64,000 nucleotides of DNA from Chryseolinea soli. Its GTDB lineage: Bacteria > Bacteroidota > Bacteroidia > Cytophagales > Cyclobacteriaceae. Positions 1 through 8,860 of this stretch are shown one piece after another. Position numbers and translations under genes: made by a program. Location of the stretch: positions 4,898,001 to 4,962,000 of the forward strand of contig NZ_CP032382.1 in assembly GCF_003589925.1 (NCBI RefSeq). The letters run 5' to 3'. The notes under the pieces were generated by a model. It ran no database searches. It saw only the letters and a program-made list of their open reading frames with translations, and was not told the origin of the DNA. Each line of letters starts with the position of its first letter. Within the stretch, counting starts at the first letter, position 1.

Positions 1-105
1 TCGATTCCATACGCGTTAAGTTTTCTGATCCTCCAAAACAGCCCAAATAGGCCACCCCACAGGTGGCACTTTCATTGTGGCGTTGGTCTCAAACCTAATC
101 GCGCC

Positions 106-2508
106 ATGCTCAAAAACTACATCCTCACTACCCTCCGGAACATCTCCCGTCGCAAAGGCTTTTCCATCCTCAACGTGCTGGGCCTCTCCATTGGCCTGGC
201 GGCAAGTTTGCTCATCATGCAATACGTGAAAGACGAATTCAGCTACGACGATTTTCACGCCAACAAAGAAAACATCTATCGCGTACAATACGACCGCTAC
301 CGCGACAACGAGCTCGTGTTGCAGTGCGCCACAACATTTCCGAAAGTGGCACCGGCACTGCTGGCGGACTATCCTGAAGTGCAAAAGGCCTGTCGCTTGT
401 ATTTGCGTTATGGCGGAGGAGTGATTCGCTATGACGACATCCAAATGAAAGAGGACAACCTCTTCACGGCCGATCAGAGCTTCTTCGATATTTTTTCCTA
501 TCCCTTGTTGAAAGGCGATCGTGCAACGGCGTTGAAGGAGCCCAACACGGCGGTGGTGGAGGAAGAAACCGCACGCAAATATTTCGGCGATGCCGATCCG
601 CTCGGCAAGCGCATAAAGTTTGGCAACCGGGAAGAGTATGAGATCACCGGTGTGATCCGCTCGCCTGAAAATTCGCACCTCAAATTTTCATTCCTGCTTT
701 CCTATCCCACGTTGGTGAAACTCTTCGGCAACGATGTGGAGCAAGCCTGGGGTTGGTACGATTTCTATACCTACATTCAATTGAGCCCTGGCGCAGACCC
801 CAAAGCGCTTGAAGGCAAGTTCCCCGCGTTCATCAAAAAATACGGTGCAGAAGGAGACGACAAGAGAATCAAGTTTTCCCTCCAGCCCCTCACCGACATT
901 CACCTGAACTCCGACCTCCTCCAGGAGGCTCGCGTCAATGGCAACGGCCGCTCGGTATATTTTCTCTCCATCATCGCCTTCTTCATCCTCGTCATCGCCT
1001 GGGTGAACTACATCAACCTGGCTACGGCGCGGGCTGTGGAGCGTGCGAAGGAAGTGGGCGTGCGCAAAGCGATTGGGGCGGGACGCGTGCAACTGATGGG
1101 GCAGTTCATCGCCGAGGCGTTGATCGTAAACTTCGGTGCGGTAGTCACGGCAGTGGCCTTGATGAGCGCCACCATTCCGTTGTTCAATGCCCTTTCGGGA
1201 AAAGTGTTGACGACGAGCATCCTGACCGATCCAACCTTGTGGTACACCGCCACGGTATTGTTCCTGGCGGGCTCGGCGTTGTCGGGATTGTATCCGGCCT
1301 TTGTGTTGTCGTCCTATCAACCGGCGCGCGTGTTGAAAGGATCCATGAAGGGAACACACGAAGGCTTGTTGCTGCGAAAGATGCTTGTGGTGATGCAGTT
1401 TGTTGCTTCGGTGGCATTGATCGCCGGAACGCTCATCGTATACCGTCAATTGCAGTTCATGCAAAATCGCGACCTGGGTGTGGACATCGACCAGGTGCTG
1501 GTCATCAACGCGCCAGGTGTGACCGATAGCAGCACCTATGTTTCGCAGCTTCGCTCGTTTAAGAGTGAAGTACAGCGTCACCCGAATGTACAGTCATTCA
1601 CCGCTTCGTCGGAAGTGCCCGGCAACCTCATCTATTGGACCAACGGCGGCAAGCGCATCGGCGGCGACCAGGAGTTGCCGAGCATCGTCATGTATCGCAT
1701 GGGCATCGACCCCGATTTTTTCAACACCTACAAAAATAAAGTACTCGCCGGCCGCGTCTTCTCCGAGGATTTCACAGCCGACACCAGCAACGTGATCCTC
1801 AACCGAAAGGCCATCGAAGTGCTGGGCTTCAACACGCCCGAAAATGCCGTGGGAGGTCAGGTCAGGATCGGCGGCGATACGCTCACGGTGGTGGGTGTGG
1901 TGGAGAACTATCACCAGGAAGGATTGAAAAGCAACTTTCGTCAAACCGCGTTCCACTTGTTGCCCGCAAACCATTCTTACTACAGCGTGAAGGTCGAAGC
2001 CAAAGACCTCGAACAAACGCTGGCCTACATCAGAGAAAAATACAACCAACAATTCCCTGAAAATCCCTTCGACTATTTCTTCCTCGACACCTTCTTTCAA
2101 CGCCAATATCAAACCGACCGCCAGTTCGGCCAGGTCTTTGGTTTCTTTGCATTGCTGGCCATCTTCGTAGCCTCGCTGGGCTTGTTTGGTCTGGCATCGT
2201 TCACGGCCAGCCAACGCACCAAGGAGATCGGCATTCGCAAAGTGCTGGGCTCCACCGTACCCAATATTTTCCTGTTGCTGTCCAAAGATTTTCTAAAGCT
2301 GGTCATCATCGCCAACATCATCGCCATACCGTTGGTGGTATACTTCATGAATAAGTGGTTGCATACCTTTGCTTTCCGGATAGATATCAGCTATTGGATA
2401 TTTCTGGTCTCGGCCGTGCTCACACTTTTCATTGCTTTGATCACGGTGAGCTTTCAGTCCATTCGCGCGGCTATGGCAAATCCGGTGAAGTCGCTGCGGT
2501 ATGAATGA
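106..2508 (+). CDS. FtsX/MacB-type ABC transporter permease (orphan)
   Basis: An 800-residue inner-membrane permease of the MacB_PCD/FtsX class duplicated in tandem. It has a first membrane helix near residues 20-40, a large periplasmic domain to about 285, three helices to about 400, another helix near 430-448, a second periplasmic domain, and three C-terminal helices. The cytoplasmic coupling motifs RAKEVGVRKAIG and RTKEIGIRKVLG are present in the two FtsX halves. The family works with a MacB/LolD-like ATPase in mechanotransmission or lipoprotein/peptide export, but no ATPase gene adjoins this one. Three homologs of the same length lie in the window (22804, 41405, 44105). It starts at the first ATG after the window edge, opens with MLKNYILTTLRN and is followed by a strong terminator, so it is probably monocistronic. 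Substrate unknown. Confidence 0.93.
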   Translation: MLKNYILTTLRNISRRKGFSILNVLGLSIGLAASLLIMQYVKDEFSYDDFHANKENIYRVQYDRYRDNELVLQCATTFPKVAPALLADYPEVQKACRLYLRYGGGVIRYDDIQMKEDNLFTADQSFFDIFSYPLLKGDRATALKEPNTAVVEEETARKYFGDADPLGKRIKFGNREEYEITGVIRSPENSHLKFSFLLSYPTLVKLFGNDVEQAWGWYDFYTYIQLSPGADPKALEGKFPAFIKKYGAEGDDKRIKFSLQPLTDIHLNSDLLQEARVNGNGRSVYFLSIIAFFILVIAWVNYINLATARAVERAKEVGVRKAIGAGRVQLMGQFIAEALIVNFGAVVTAVALMSATIPLFNALSGKVLTTSILTDPTLWYTATVLFLAGSALSGLYPAFVLSSYQPARVLKGSMKGTHEGLLLRKMLVVMQFVASVALIAGTLIVYRQLQFMQNRDLGVDIDQVLVINAPGVTDSSTYVSQLRSFKSEVQRHPNVQSFTASSEVPGNLIYWTNGGKRIGGDQELPSIVMYRMGIDPDFFNTYKNKVLAGRVFSEDFTADTSNVILNRKAIEVLGFNTPENAVGGQVRIGGDTLTVVGVVENYHQEGLKSNFRQTAFHLLPANHSYYSVKVEAKDLEQTLAYIREKYNQQFPENPFDYFFLDTFFQRQYQTDRQFGQVFGFFALLAIFVASLGLFGLASFTASQRTKEIGIRKVLGSTVPNIFLLLSKDFLKLVIIANIIAIPLVVYFMNKWLHTFAFRIDISYWIFLVSAVLTLFIALITVSFQSIRAAMANPVKSLRYE

Positions 2509-2532
2509 AATTGAAAATAGACATCACGATAT

Positions 2533-2564
2533 AAGAAAGGGCGTCCGTTCGGGCGCCCTTTCTT
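2533..2564 (+). terminator. Hairpin terminator after the first permease
   Basis: Perfect 11-bp arms (AAGAAAGGGCG at 2533-2543 and its complement at 2554-2564) continue as three more pairs around a GTTC loop. It lies 25 bp after the stop codon. The descending arm carries T-rich bases rather than a long separate T-run. It may act in both directions. Confidence 0.75.
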
Positions 2565-2774
2565 CGTTAAAGGAGAAAATAGCATATTAATTTTGGAAAT
2601 AATTTTAATCAAACTGCAATTGATTTGCAGCAGGTCATTATTTCTTGGATGGTCTGTTTGTTTAAAATTACTTCCTCTATTGTCGGCATCAGCTTTCAAG
2701 AGATCTCTTGCTGTTTATCGAATAGTGCCAACGTTTCGCCTTAACTTTAAAGCAAGAATAATCGATGCAAATAG

Positions 2775-3242
2775 ATGAATGCGCTAACAAGAAACAATTT
2801 CTTGATGGATTGGCCATTGGCCTATGTTGGGATAACCAGAAACTGGCTCTCCGTCGATGAAGCCTTAAGGGAAATTTCGCCCGAGGAACTTGGTAAATTA
2901 AATAGCGAGAGGATTGCGTCCCTATACACCGCCAGCGAAAAATCGAAGGAGTCCTTTCTTGTCGTCATGAAAGAGATTGCAGCTATAAGTGACGATGCCC
3001 TTCGCGCGAGTCTTCGGATATGGGGTATAGCCTATCTTGACGACATCCTGAAATCCTTCAAAACAATTAGCAACAAATTAAAAGCCGTGGCAGATGTCTG
3101 GGCGATGGTTGACTATCCCGAAGAATGGAAACCCTTTATATACTATATGCCTGTTTCACCCGGAACAGATACCCGTATGGATCTTTTATATAAGAAGTGT
3201 ACCGAGTTTTTAAAAACGGAAAGACTAAAACTTCGCGTGTGA
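2775..3242 (+). CDS. DUF2247-like protein
   Basis: A 155-residue soluble protein with no signal peptide. The C-terminal motif DYPEEWKPFIYYMP followed by a short acidic/basic helix resembles the DUF2247 family, whose members carry a DYPEEIxPFVxYMP-like signature (recalled, not searched). Function unknown. Genes of this size and isolated placement often belong to contact-dependent or polymorphic toxin immunity sets, but nothing nearby proves that. The gene and its upstream region are clearly more AT-rich than the permease before it and the sigma cassette after it, which suggests separate acquisition. A TAACTTTA element at 2742-2749 is a near match to the Bacteroidota -7 box and would place transcription just before the ATG. 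Confidence 0.6.
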   Translation: MNALTRNNFLMDWPLAYVGITRNWLSVDEALREISPEELGKLNSERIASLYTASEKSKESFLVVMKEIAAISDDALRASLRIWGIAYLDDILKSFKTISNKLKAVADVWAMVDYPEEWKPFIYYMPVSPGTDTRMDLLYKKCTEFLKTERLKLRV

Positions 3243-3484
3243 ATATTATACCAACCGTGTAGGAGCGGAGGCATGGGATAGGAGCCTGGAGGTGAAATCG
3301 AAAAGATACGCATGCACACGCGCACACCACTATCCTAATCATCGTTCGCTTATCGTGTCAGCTAAAAAGCTTCGGGCACACACTTCACACACCACCTCCT
3401 TCACACGTTTCCAGCGAGCACTCGTCGCAAATTTGTTGACGGGTGTAGCAATTACGGACAGTTCCGTTTACATTGGTTTCCGGT

Positions 3485-4081
3485 ATGGAACTGGAACACG
3501 AGCGTGATATATGGGGTGACTTCAAGAAAGGCGACTGGCATGCATATACATTGCTCTATGACACGTACTATAAACGGCTGAATAATTATGGCTATAAATT
3601 CACCCGTGATGTGGCACTGATCGAAGATGCCATCCAGGATCTCTTTGTAAAACTATGGACCAACCGCGAAACGTTGGGGGAGCCCTCGTCAGTGAAGAAT
3701 TATCTCTACAAAGCCCTTCGCCACGCTTTGTTTCGAAAGATCAAATCGCAACGCAAGTTCACTTTAGCGCCCGCGGAGAACTATGACTATACGTTCGAGC
3801 TGTCGTGGCATGACCACCTGGTGGTGGATGAAGACGAACGCGAATTGCAACGCATTATAAAAGAGGTCACCGGGAAGCTTCCCGCGCGGCAGCAGGAGAT
3901 CGTATACATGCGCTTTTATGAAGGGCTCTCCTATGAAGAGATCGCCGAGATCATGTCCATCAACATCAATTCGGTGTACAAACTCTGGTATAAGACGGTC
4001 GACAATCTGAAAGACGCCTTGCGTCACCTGCTTTGCGTTTTGTTGGTCTATTGCGTTTCCAGGACCGGTACAGAAGGATAA
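3485..4081 (+). CDS. ECF RNA polymerase sigma factor (FecI-like)
   Basis: Sigma-70 family ECF factor of 198 residues. Region 2 lies around IEDAIQDLFVKLW and region 4 around LPARQQEIVYMRF with the helix-turn-helix LSYEEIAEIM. An in-frame TTG lies at 3473, but ATG 3485 (MELEHERDIWGD) fits the family N-terminus better. It is followed by a FecR anti-sigma factor, a SusC-type receptor with STN domain and a SusD lipoprotein, all on the same strand. In this arrangement the receptor senses substrate at the outer membrane, FecR relays the signal and this sigma factor transcribes the transporter genes. The regulation is inferred from family knowledge and context. Confidence 0.93.
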   Translation: MELEHERDIWGDFKKGDWHAYTLLYDTYYKRLNNYGYKFTRDVALIEDAIQDLFVKLWTNRETLGEPSSVKNYLYKALRHALFRKIKSQRKFTLAPAENYDYTFELSWHDHLVVDEDERELQRIIKEVTGKLPARQQEIVYMRFYEGLSYEEIAEIMSININSVYKLWYKTVDNLKDALRHLLCVLLVYCVSRTGTEG

Positions 4082-4167
4082 GGTTTTCCAACCGGGCCAT
4101 CCTCCCCACAATCCCCACTATTCGTTTTTTAGCCCCTCTGACAATGATTTTGTTAAAAATGACCCCC

Positions 4168-4188
4168 ATGTTAAAAAATAATTAACAT
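4168..4188. promoter_or_regulatory. Inverted repeat between sigma and FecR genes
   Basis: ATGTTAA at 4168-4174 and TTAACAT at 4182-4188 form a perfect 7-bp dyad with a 7-bp A/T spacer, in the 167-bp gap before the FecR gene. It could be an operator or part of an autoregulated promoter; no T-run follows, so it is not a standard terminator. Functional assignment is speculative. Confidence 0.35.
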
Positions 4189-4248
4189 ACGAGGGATAAT
4201 CGCGGGGGGTGCAGGTATAATAGTACTGTAAAAGCAAATGCCGACACC

Positions 4249-5289
4249 ATGCGCGTACAGGACTATTCTCATTATGCACTAACCGACTTCCTGGAAGACG
4301 ACTTCTTTATCCGTTGGGTCATCGCCCCCGACACGCAGGCCAACATTTTCTGGGAAGCCTTCTTGTTGCATTATCCGGAGAAGAGAGAGGTCGTGAGCGA
4401 GGCGACGTCCATCATCGGTACGTACCGCAGGTTGGAGACGTTCACGAACGAGTCGCGCAAGGATGTCGTGTGGGATAAGATCCGTTCCGAGATTCAGCAA
4501 AACCACGTGCCCGCGCAAAAGCAGGCAACCGTCATTCCTATGTACATGAAGGCGGCCGCCGCGATCGTATTGCTGGCCGTGTTTGGCGGTGTGCTTTGGT
4601 TGATGAAAGATCACCGTAACCTGGTGACCACGGCACACAACGAGATCACCAAAGTGATCTTGCCCGATCATTCCGTGGTCATGCTCAACGGCAACTCCAC
4701 ACTGCGCTATGAAAGCGATTGGCCGGCAGACGAACCCCGCGAAGTGTGGATCGATGGAGAGGCTTTCTTCAAGGTGAAACACATCAACCGCGATACGCTT
4801 CACATCGACCCGGCGCATCGTTTCATTGTGCACAGCAACAACCTCGACATCGAAGTGTTGGGCACATCGTTCAACGTGCAACAGCGCGAAGAAAAGACAA
4901 ACGTCACGCTGATCACCGGCAAGGTGAAAGTGCAATTCACCGGCACGCCCTCGGTACATGCGCCCGACGTGATCATGCTGCCCGGCGACTTTGTGGAGTA
5001 TGGATCACAGAAATTATTAGCCCGTAAAAAATTATCGCATCCGCAGCGCGCCACCAGTTGGATGAAGCAGGAGCTTCTGTTCACCAACCCCGCGCTCAAA
5101 GATATTGTGAAGACCCTGCAAGAGGACTATGGCTACACCGTAGAGGTGAAAGATCCGGCCCTCCTGGAGTTGCGCATCGAAGGGGAGATCAGCGTTTCCA
5201 GTGTCGAGGAATTGCTGTCGACCGTGTCGGTGACATTGGGTATTCGTATTGAAGAGGACCATAAACACATTACTATGTCAAGAAGATAA
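4249..5289 (+). CDS. FecR-family anti-sigma factor
   Basis: 346 residues. The cytoplasmic N-terminal part (about 1-95) would bind the sigma factor, a single membrane helix lies at about 99-118 (MKAAAAIVLLAVFGGVLWLM), a periplasmic FecR domain follows at about 125-225, and a C-terminal DUF4974-like domain covers about 275-345 and would contact the STN domain of the SusC receptor. The order sigma-FecR-SusC-SusD is the classic Bacteroidota trans-envelope signalling set. The start ATGCGCGTACAG is the first plausible one after the AT-rich gap. Only 38 bp separate it from the receptor gene, so co-transcription is likely. Confidence 0.93.
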   Translation: MRVQDYSHYALTDFLEDDFFIRWVIAPDTQANIFWEAFLLHYPEKREVVSEATSIIGTYRRLETFTNESRKDVVWDKIRSEIQQNHVPAQKQATVIPMYMKAAAAIVLLAVFGGVLWLMKDHRNLVTTAHNEITKVILPDHSVVMLNGNSTLRYESDWPADEPREVWIDGEAFFKVKHINRDTLHIDPAHRFIVHSNNLDIEVLGTSFNVQQREEKTNVTLITGKVKVQFTGTPSVHAPDVIMLPGDFVEYGSQKLLARKKLSHPQRATSWMKQELLFTNPALKDIVKTLQEDYGYTVEVKDPALLELRIEGEISVSSVEELLSTVSVTLGIRIEEDHKHITMSRR

Positions 5290-5327
5290 ATAATCGCAGC
5301 TTTTTCATCCAAACCTAACTAAACCTT

Positions 5328-8300
5328 ATGAACAGATTCGACTACACTTCATTCCTGAAGCGGTGGCTGATGGTGCTCGTCCTCCTGAGCGCCCCCGTGC
5401 TACGCGGCCTGGGCCAGTACTATGCTTCAGCCGGCAACGCCATCCGCTCCGCGCAGGCCGCCGCCGGATCAAACCCCACCACGGAGTCAACCACCGTGTC
5501 GCTCAAAGACGCGCTGCATGACTTGAAGAAACGTTTCCATTTACGCTTTGCATACCGCGAGGGCCTGCTGGATGGCAAAACGGTTTCTGCCACCTGGCTT
5601 CACCAGGAGCAGGCTCCGGAAGTTATCCTCGAAAAAATGCTCGCCTCCTGCATGTTGGGATATAAACAGATCAACAAAAAACAATTCACCATCTTCTCTA
5701 CCGCCACCACCGACCGTACCACCGGCAATGGGGTAACGAGTGGAACGCCTTCCGAAAACCTGGCAGCGACAGAAACCGCCGCACAGGAGCAGGCGGTTGC
5801 TACGGCCATCTCGGGAACCGTAACTTCCCAAGACGACGGCATGGCCCTCCCCGGCGTGAATGTGATCATTAAAGGAACAACAACCGGCACCACCACCGAT
5901 GCGAACGGCCACTTCACGCTGAACGCACCCGACGAGGGCGCTATCCTCATCTTTTCATTCATCGGCTTCCAAACCACGGAGGTGCCGTTCAGTGCCGGTC
6001 AAACGGTGGTGGACGTGGTGCTGCCCGTGGAGCTGAAATCCCTTAGCGAAGTGGTGGTGACCGCCCTCGGTATCGAGAAGGAGCGGAGCGCGCTGGCCTA
6101 TTCGGTAACGGAAGTGAAAGGCGAAGAATTTACACAAGCTCGTGAAAACAACGTAGCCAATGCACTCACCGGAAAGATCGCCGGCGTAAATGCTACGGGT
6201 CTTTCCACCGGCCCCGGCGGTTCAAGCCGCATCGTTATTCGCGGTAACGGATCGCTCACCGGCGCCAACCAACCGCTTTATGTAGTGAACGGTATGCCCA
6301 TCGACAACACGACACCCGGTGGTAGTGCTACCACGAACGGTGGCGCGGGCAACGTGGACCGCGGTGATGGTATCGGCGGCATCAACCCCGACGACATCGA
6401 GTCCATCAGCGTGTTGAAAGGAGGAACGGCCGCCGCCCTCTACGGATCGCGTGCAGCCAACGGTGTAATTGTGATCACCACCAAGAAGGGCAGGGCCCAA
6501 CGCGGTATCGGTGTGGAATACAATGGCACGTTCACGACCGAGCGAGTGTCGGTCTATCCCGACTGGCAATACGAATACGGCCAGGGCGACAATGGCGTGA
6601 AACCCATGACCCTGGCAGATGCCGTGACGACAGGCCGCCGTTCATTCGGAGCCAAGATCGACGGCACGGACTTCGTTGCCGTGGACGGCCTCACCCATCC
6701 CTACAATGCACAACGCAATAACGTCCGGAATTTTTATCAGACCGGAACATCGCTCACGAACACGCTGGCTTTCACCGGTGGGAGTGATGTGTTGAACTAT
6801 CGTCTTTCGATGTCGGACCTGAACAGCCGCAGCATCTTGCCGAATTCTACGTACAACCGGAAGACCGCCAACCTCAGCATCAATTCGAAACTGGGCGAGC
6901 GCATCACGGTGGACGCTACCATTCAATACAACCTGGAGAAAGCGCACAACCGTCCCACGGCCGGTGATGCGTTGGGCAATCCCAACTGGACGCCCTACAT
7001 GATGGCCAACACCGCCGACATCCGGTGGATCAAACCCGGCTATGATGCCAACGGAAACGAGATTGCGTGGAACGATGCGCCCATTGCTTCGAACGCCTAC
7101 TTTGTGGCCAACAAGTACCAGGAAGACGACATAAAGAATCGTTTCATCGGCCAGGCCGCCGTATCCTATAAGATTTCAAGGAATCTTTCGCTGAAAGGCG
7201 TGGTGAGCCGTGACTTTTATAATTACAACTATAACTACATCGTCCCCAGTGGAACATTGTATGTGCCGCTCGGTCAGCTCAATAATTACAAGACCGATGT
7301 GGCCGAGACCAACGGCATGCTGTCGCTGAACTACAACGCCCAGATCAAGGACTTCAGCATCACCGCCTTTGTGGCCGGCAATCAGCGTCGCTATGACTAC
7401 AAGCAGTTGAACATTGCGGGAAGCAACTTCACCATTCCCTACTTCTACAGCACGACGAACCTCGCGACGCAATCCACCACACCTTTGACGCAACGCACGG
7501 GCATCAACTCCATCTTTGGTTCTGCCGACTTTGGTTACAAAGACATGGCGTTTATTACCGTAACGGGCCGCCAGGATTGGTTCTCCACGCTGAGTCCGAA
7601 AAACAATACCATCTTCTATCCTTCGATCGGTGGAAGCTTCGTGTTGTCGGAAGCGTTGAACATGCCGAACACCATCGACTTTGCCAAGGTGCGTGCATCG
7701 TGGGCGCAGGTGGGCGGTGCAACGCCTGACCCGTATGCGATCAACCTCACCTATAGCATGGTGCCCAGCTCGGGCCAACCCCTGCAGAACGTGACGATGG
7801 ACCCGACCACGCAAACCAACATCATCACCAACCCCAACCTGAAGCCACTCACCTCGACCACCTATGAGGCGGGCTTTGAATTGCAGTTCTTCCGCAACCG
7901 CATTGGATTGGACGTGACGTATTACGACCGCAAAACAACGGACGACATCGTGAAGACCGCCATCACGCCTACATCGGGATATAACAGCGTGATCCTGAAC
8001 GTAGGGGAGCTGAGCAACAAGGGCATCGAGGTACTGCTCACCGGCTCGCCTGTCAAAAACACGGGCTTCACCTGGAACGTGAGCTACAACGTGGCCTACA
8101 ACAAGAACAAGGTGGTGCGTCTGGCCGACGGCCTGGATCAAATCCAGATGGCTTCTTCGGTGAATGGCTGGGCCTACATCAATAACATTGTTGGACAGCC
8201 CTTCGGAACTATTGTGGGCACTCGCACACAAACGGATGCTAACGGCAACATCGTCTTCAACAAGACTTCCGGTCTTCCGGTAGCCACAGGGTTGCAGAAC

Positions 8301-8837
8301 CTGGGACAAGGCGTGCCGCCGCTCACCATGGGTCTTACCAACGAGTTCCGCTACAAGAACTTTTCGCTGAACATTTTGATCGATGGCAAATACGGCAACA
8401 AGATCTTCTCCCTCATGGAAGTGTATGCCACGCGCTTGGGCAAAATGAAGAGCACACTGCCGGGTCGTGAAAACGGGCTCGACGTGTCGGGCGTAGACCA
8501 GGAAGGCAACCCGTACTCGCGCACGGTTCCGGTGACGGGCCTGCGGGTGTATTACGATAACTACAAGATCTACTCCGACAAGTTTATCCACGATGGCAGC
8601 TTTGTGAAACTCCGCCAGATCATCTTCAGCTACAACATCCCGGTGAAGAACCTGAAAGTGTTGAAGCTGCAGTCGGCCAGCATCTCGTTTGTGGCGCGCA
8701 ACCTGCTGACGCTTTATAAGAGCACCGACAACTTCGATCCCGAGCAAGGCTATACCAACAGCTCCGCCCAAGGTTTCGAATCGTTCGGTTTGCCGCGCAC
8801 CCGCAGCTATGGTATGAACCTGATGCTAAAATTCTAA
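5328..8837 (+). CDS. SusC/RagA-family TonB-dependent receptor with STN domain
   Basis: An 1169-residue outer-membrane receptor. A signal peptide is followed by an STN domain (about 55-125; VSLKDALHDLKKRF start), a carboxypeptidase-regulatory-like beta-sandwich (about 158-235; ISGTVTSQDDGMALPGVNV), a plug domain containing NALTGKIAGVNATG and RIVIRGNGSL, and a large beta-barrel ending in an aromatic residue (LMLKF), as expected for BAM recognition. The STN domain marks it as a transducer working with the upstream FecR and sigma factor. The substrate is not identifiable: no glycoside hydrolase, peptidase or siderophore gene lies in the cluster. The SusD partner follows after 23 bp. Confidence 0.96.
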   Translation: MNRFDYTSFLKRWLMVLVLLSAPVLRGLGQYYASAGNAIRSAQAAAGSNPTTESTTVSLKDALHDLKKRFHLRFAYREGLLDGKTVSATWLHQEQAPEVILEKMLASCMLGYKQINKKQFTIFSTATTDRTTGNGVTSGTPSENLAATETAAQEQAVATAISGTVTSQDDGMALPGVNVIIKGTTTGTTTDANGHFTLNAPDEGAILIFSFIGFQTTEVPFSAGQTVVDVVLPVELKSLSEVVVTALGIEKERSALAYSVTEVKGEEFTQARENNVANALTGKIAGVNATGLSTGPGGSSRIVIRGNGSLTGANQPLYVVNGMPIDNTTPGGSATTNGGAGNVDRGDGIGGINPDDIESISVLKGGTAAALYGSRAANGVIVITTKKGRAQRGIGVEYNGTFTTERVSVYPDWQYEYGQGDNGVKPMTLADAVTTGRRSFGAKIDGTDFVAVDGLTHPYNAQRNNVRNFYQTGTSLTNTLAFTGGSDVLNYRLSMSDLNSRSILPNSTYNRKTANLSINSKLGERITVDATIQYNLEKAHNRPTAGDALGNPNWTPYMMANTADIRWIKPGYDANGNEIAWNDAPIASNAYFVANKYQEDDIKNRFIGQAAVSYKISRNLSLKGVVSRDFYNYNYNYIVPSGTLYVPLGQLNNYKTDVAETNGMLSLNYNAQIKDFSITAFVAGNQRRYDYKQLNIAGSNFTIPYFYSTTNLATQSTTPLTQRTGINSIFGSADFGYKDMAFITVTGRQDWFSTLSPKNNTIFYPSIGGSFVLSEALNMPNTIDFAKVRASWAQVGGATPDPYAINLTYSMVPSSGQPLQNVTMDPTTQTNIITNPNLKPLTSTTYEAGFELQFFRNRIGLDVTYYDRKTTDDIVKTAITPTSGYNSVILNVGELSNKGIEVLLTGSPVKNTGFTWNVSYNVAYNKNKVVRLADGLDQIQMASSVNGWAYINNIVGQPFGTIVGTRTQTDANGNIVFNKTSGLPVATGLQNLGQGVPPLTMGLTNEFRYKNFSLNILIDGKYGNKIFSLMEVYATRLGKMKSTLPGRENGLDVSGVDQEGNPYSRTVPVTGLRVYYDNYKIYSDKFIHDGSFVKLRQIIFSYNIPVKNLKVLKLQSASISFVARNLLTLYKSTDNFDPEQGYTNSSAQGFESFGLPRTRSYGMNLMLKF

Positions 8838-8860
8838 GCATACATTAAAGCGAAACGAAA

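Noticed and set aside
3292..3507. 71-codon frame before the ECF sigma gene
   Set aside because: Composition not protein-like and it overlaps the sigma gene start; probably leader/promoter DNA.
7176..8771. 531-codon open frame antisense to the SusC gene
   Set aside because: It mirrors the codon bias of the sense gene, has no recognisable domain, and the SusC reading frame is unambiguous. The same applies to the antisense frames 688-1581, 19681-20601, 22792-23934, 42098-43294, 44807-45841 and 60112-61152.
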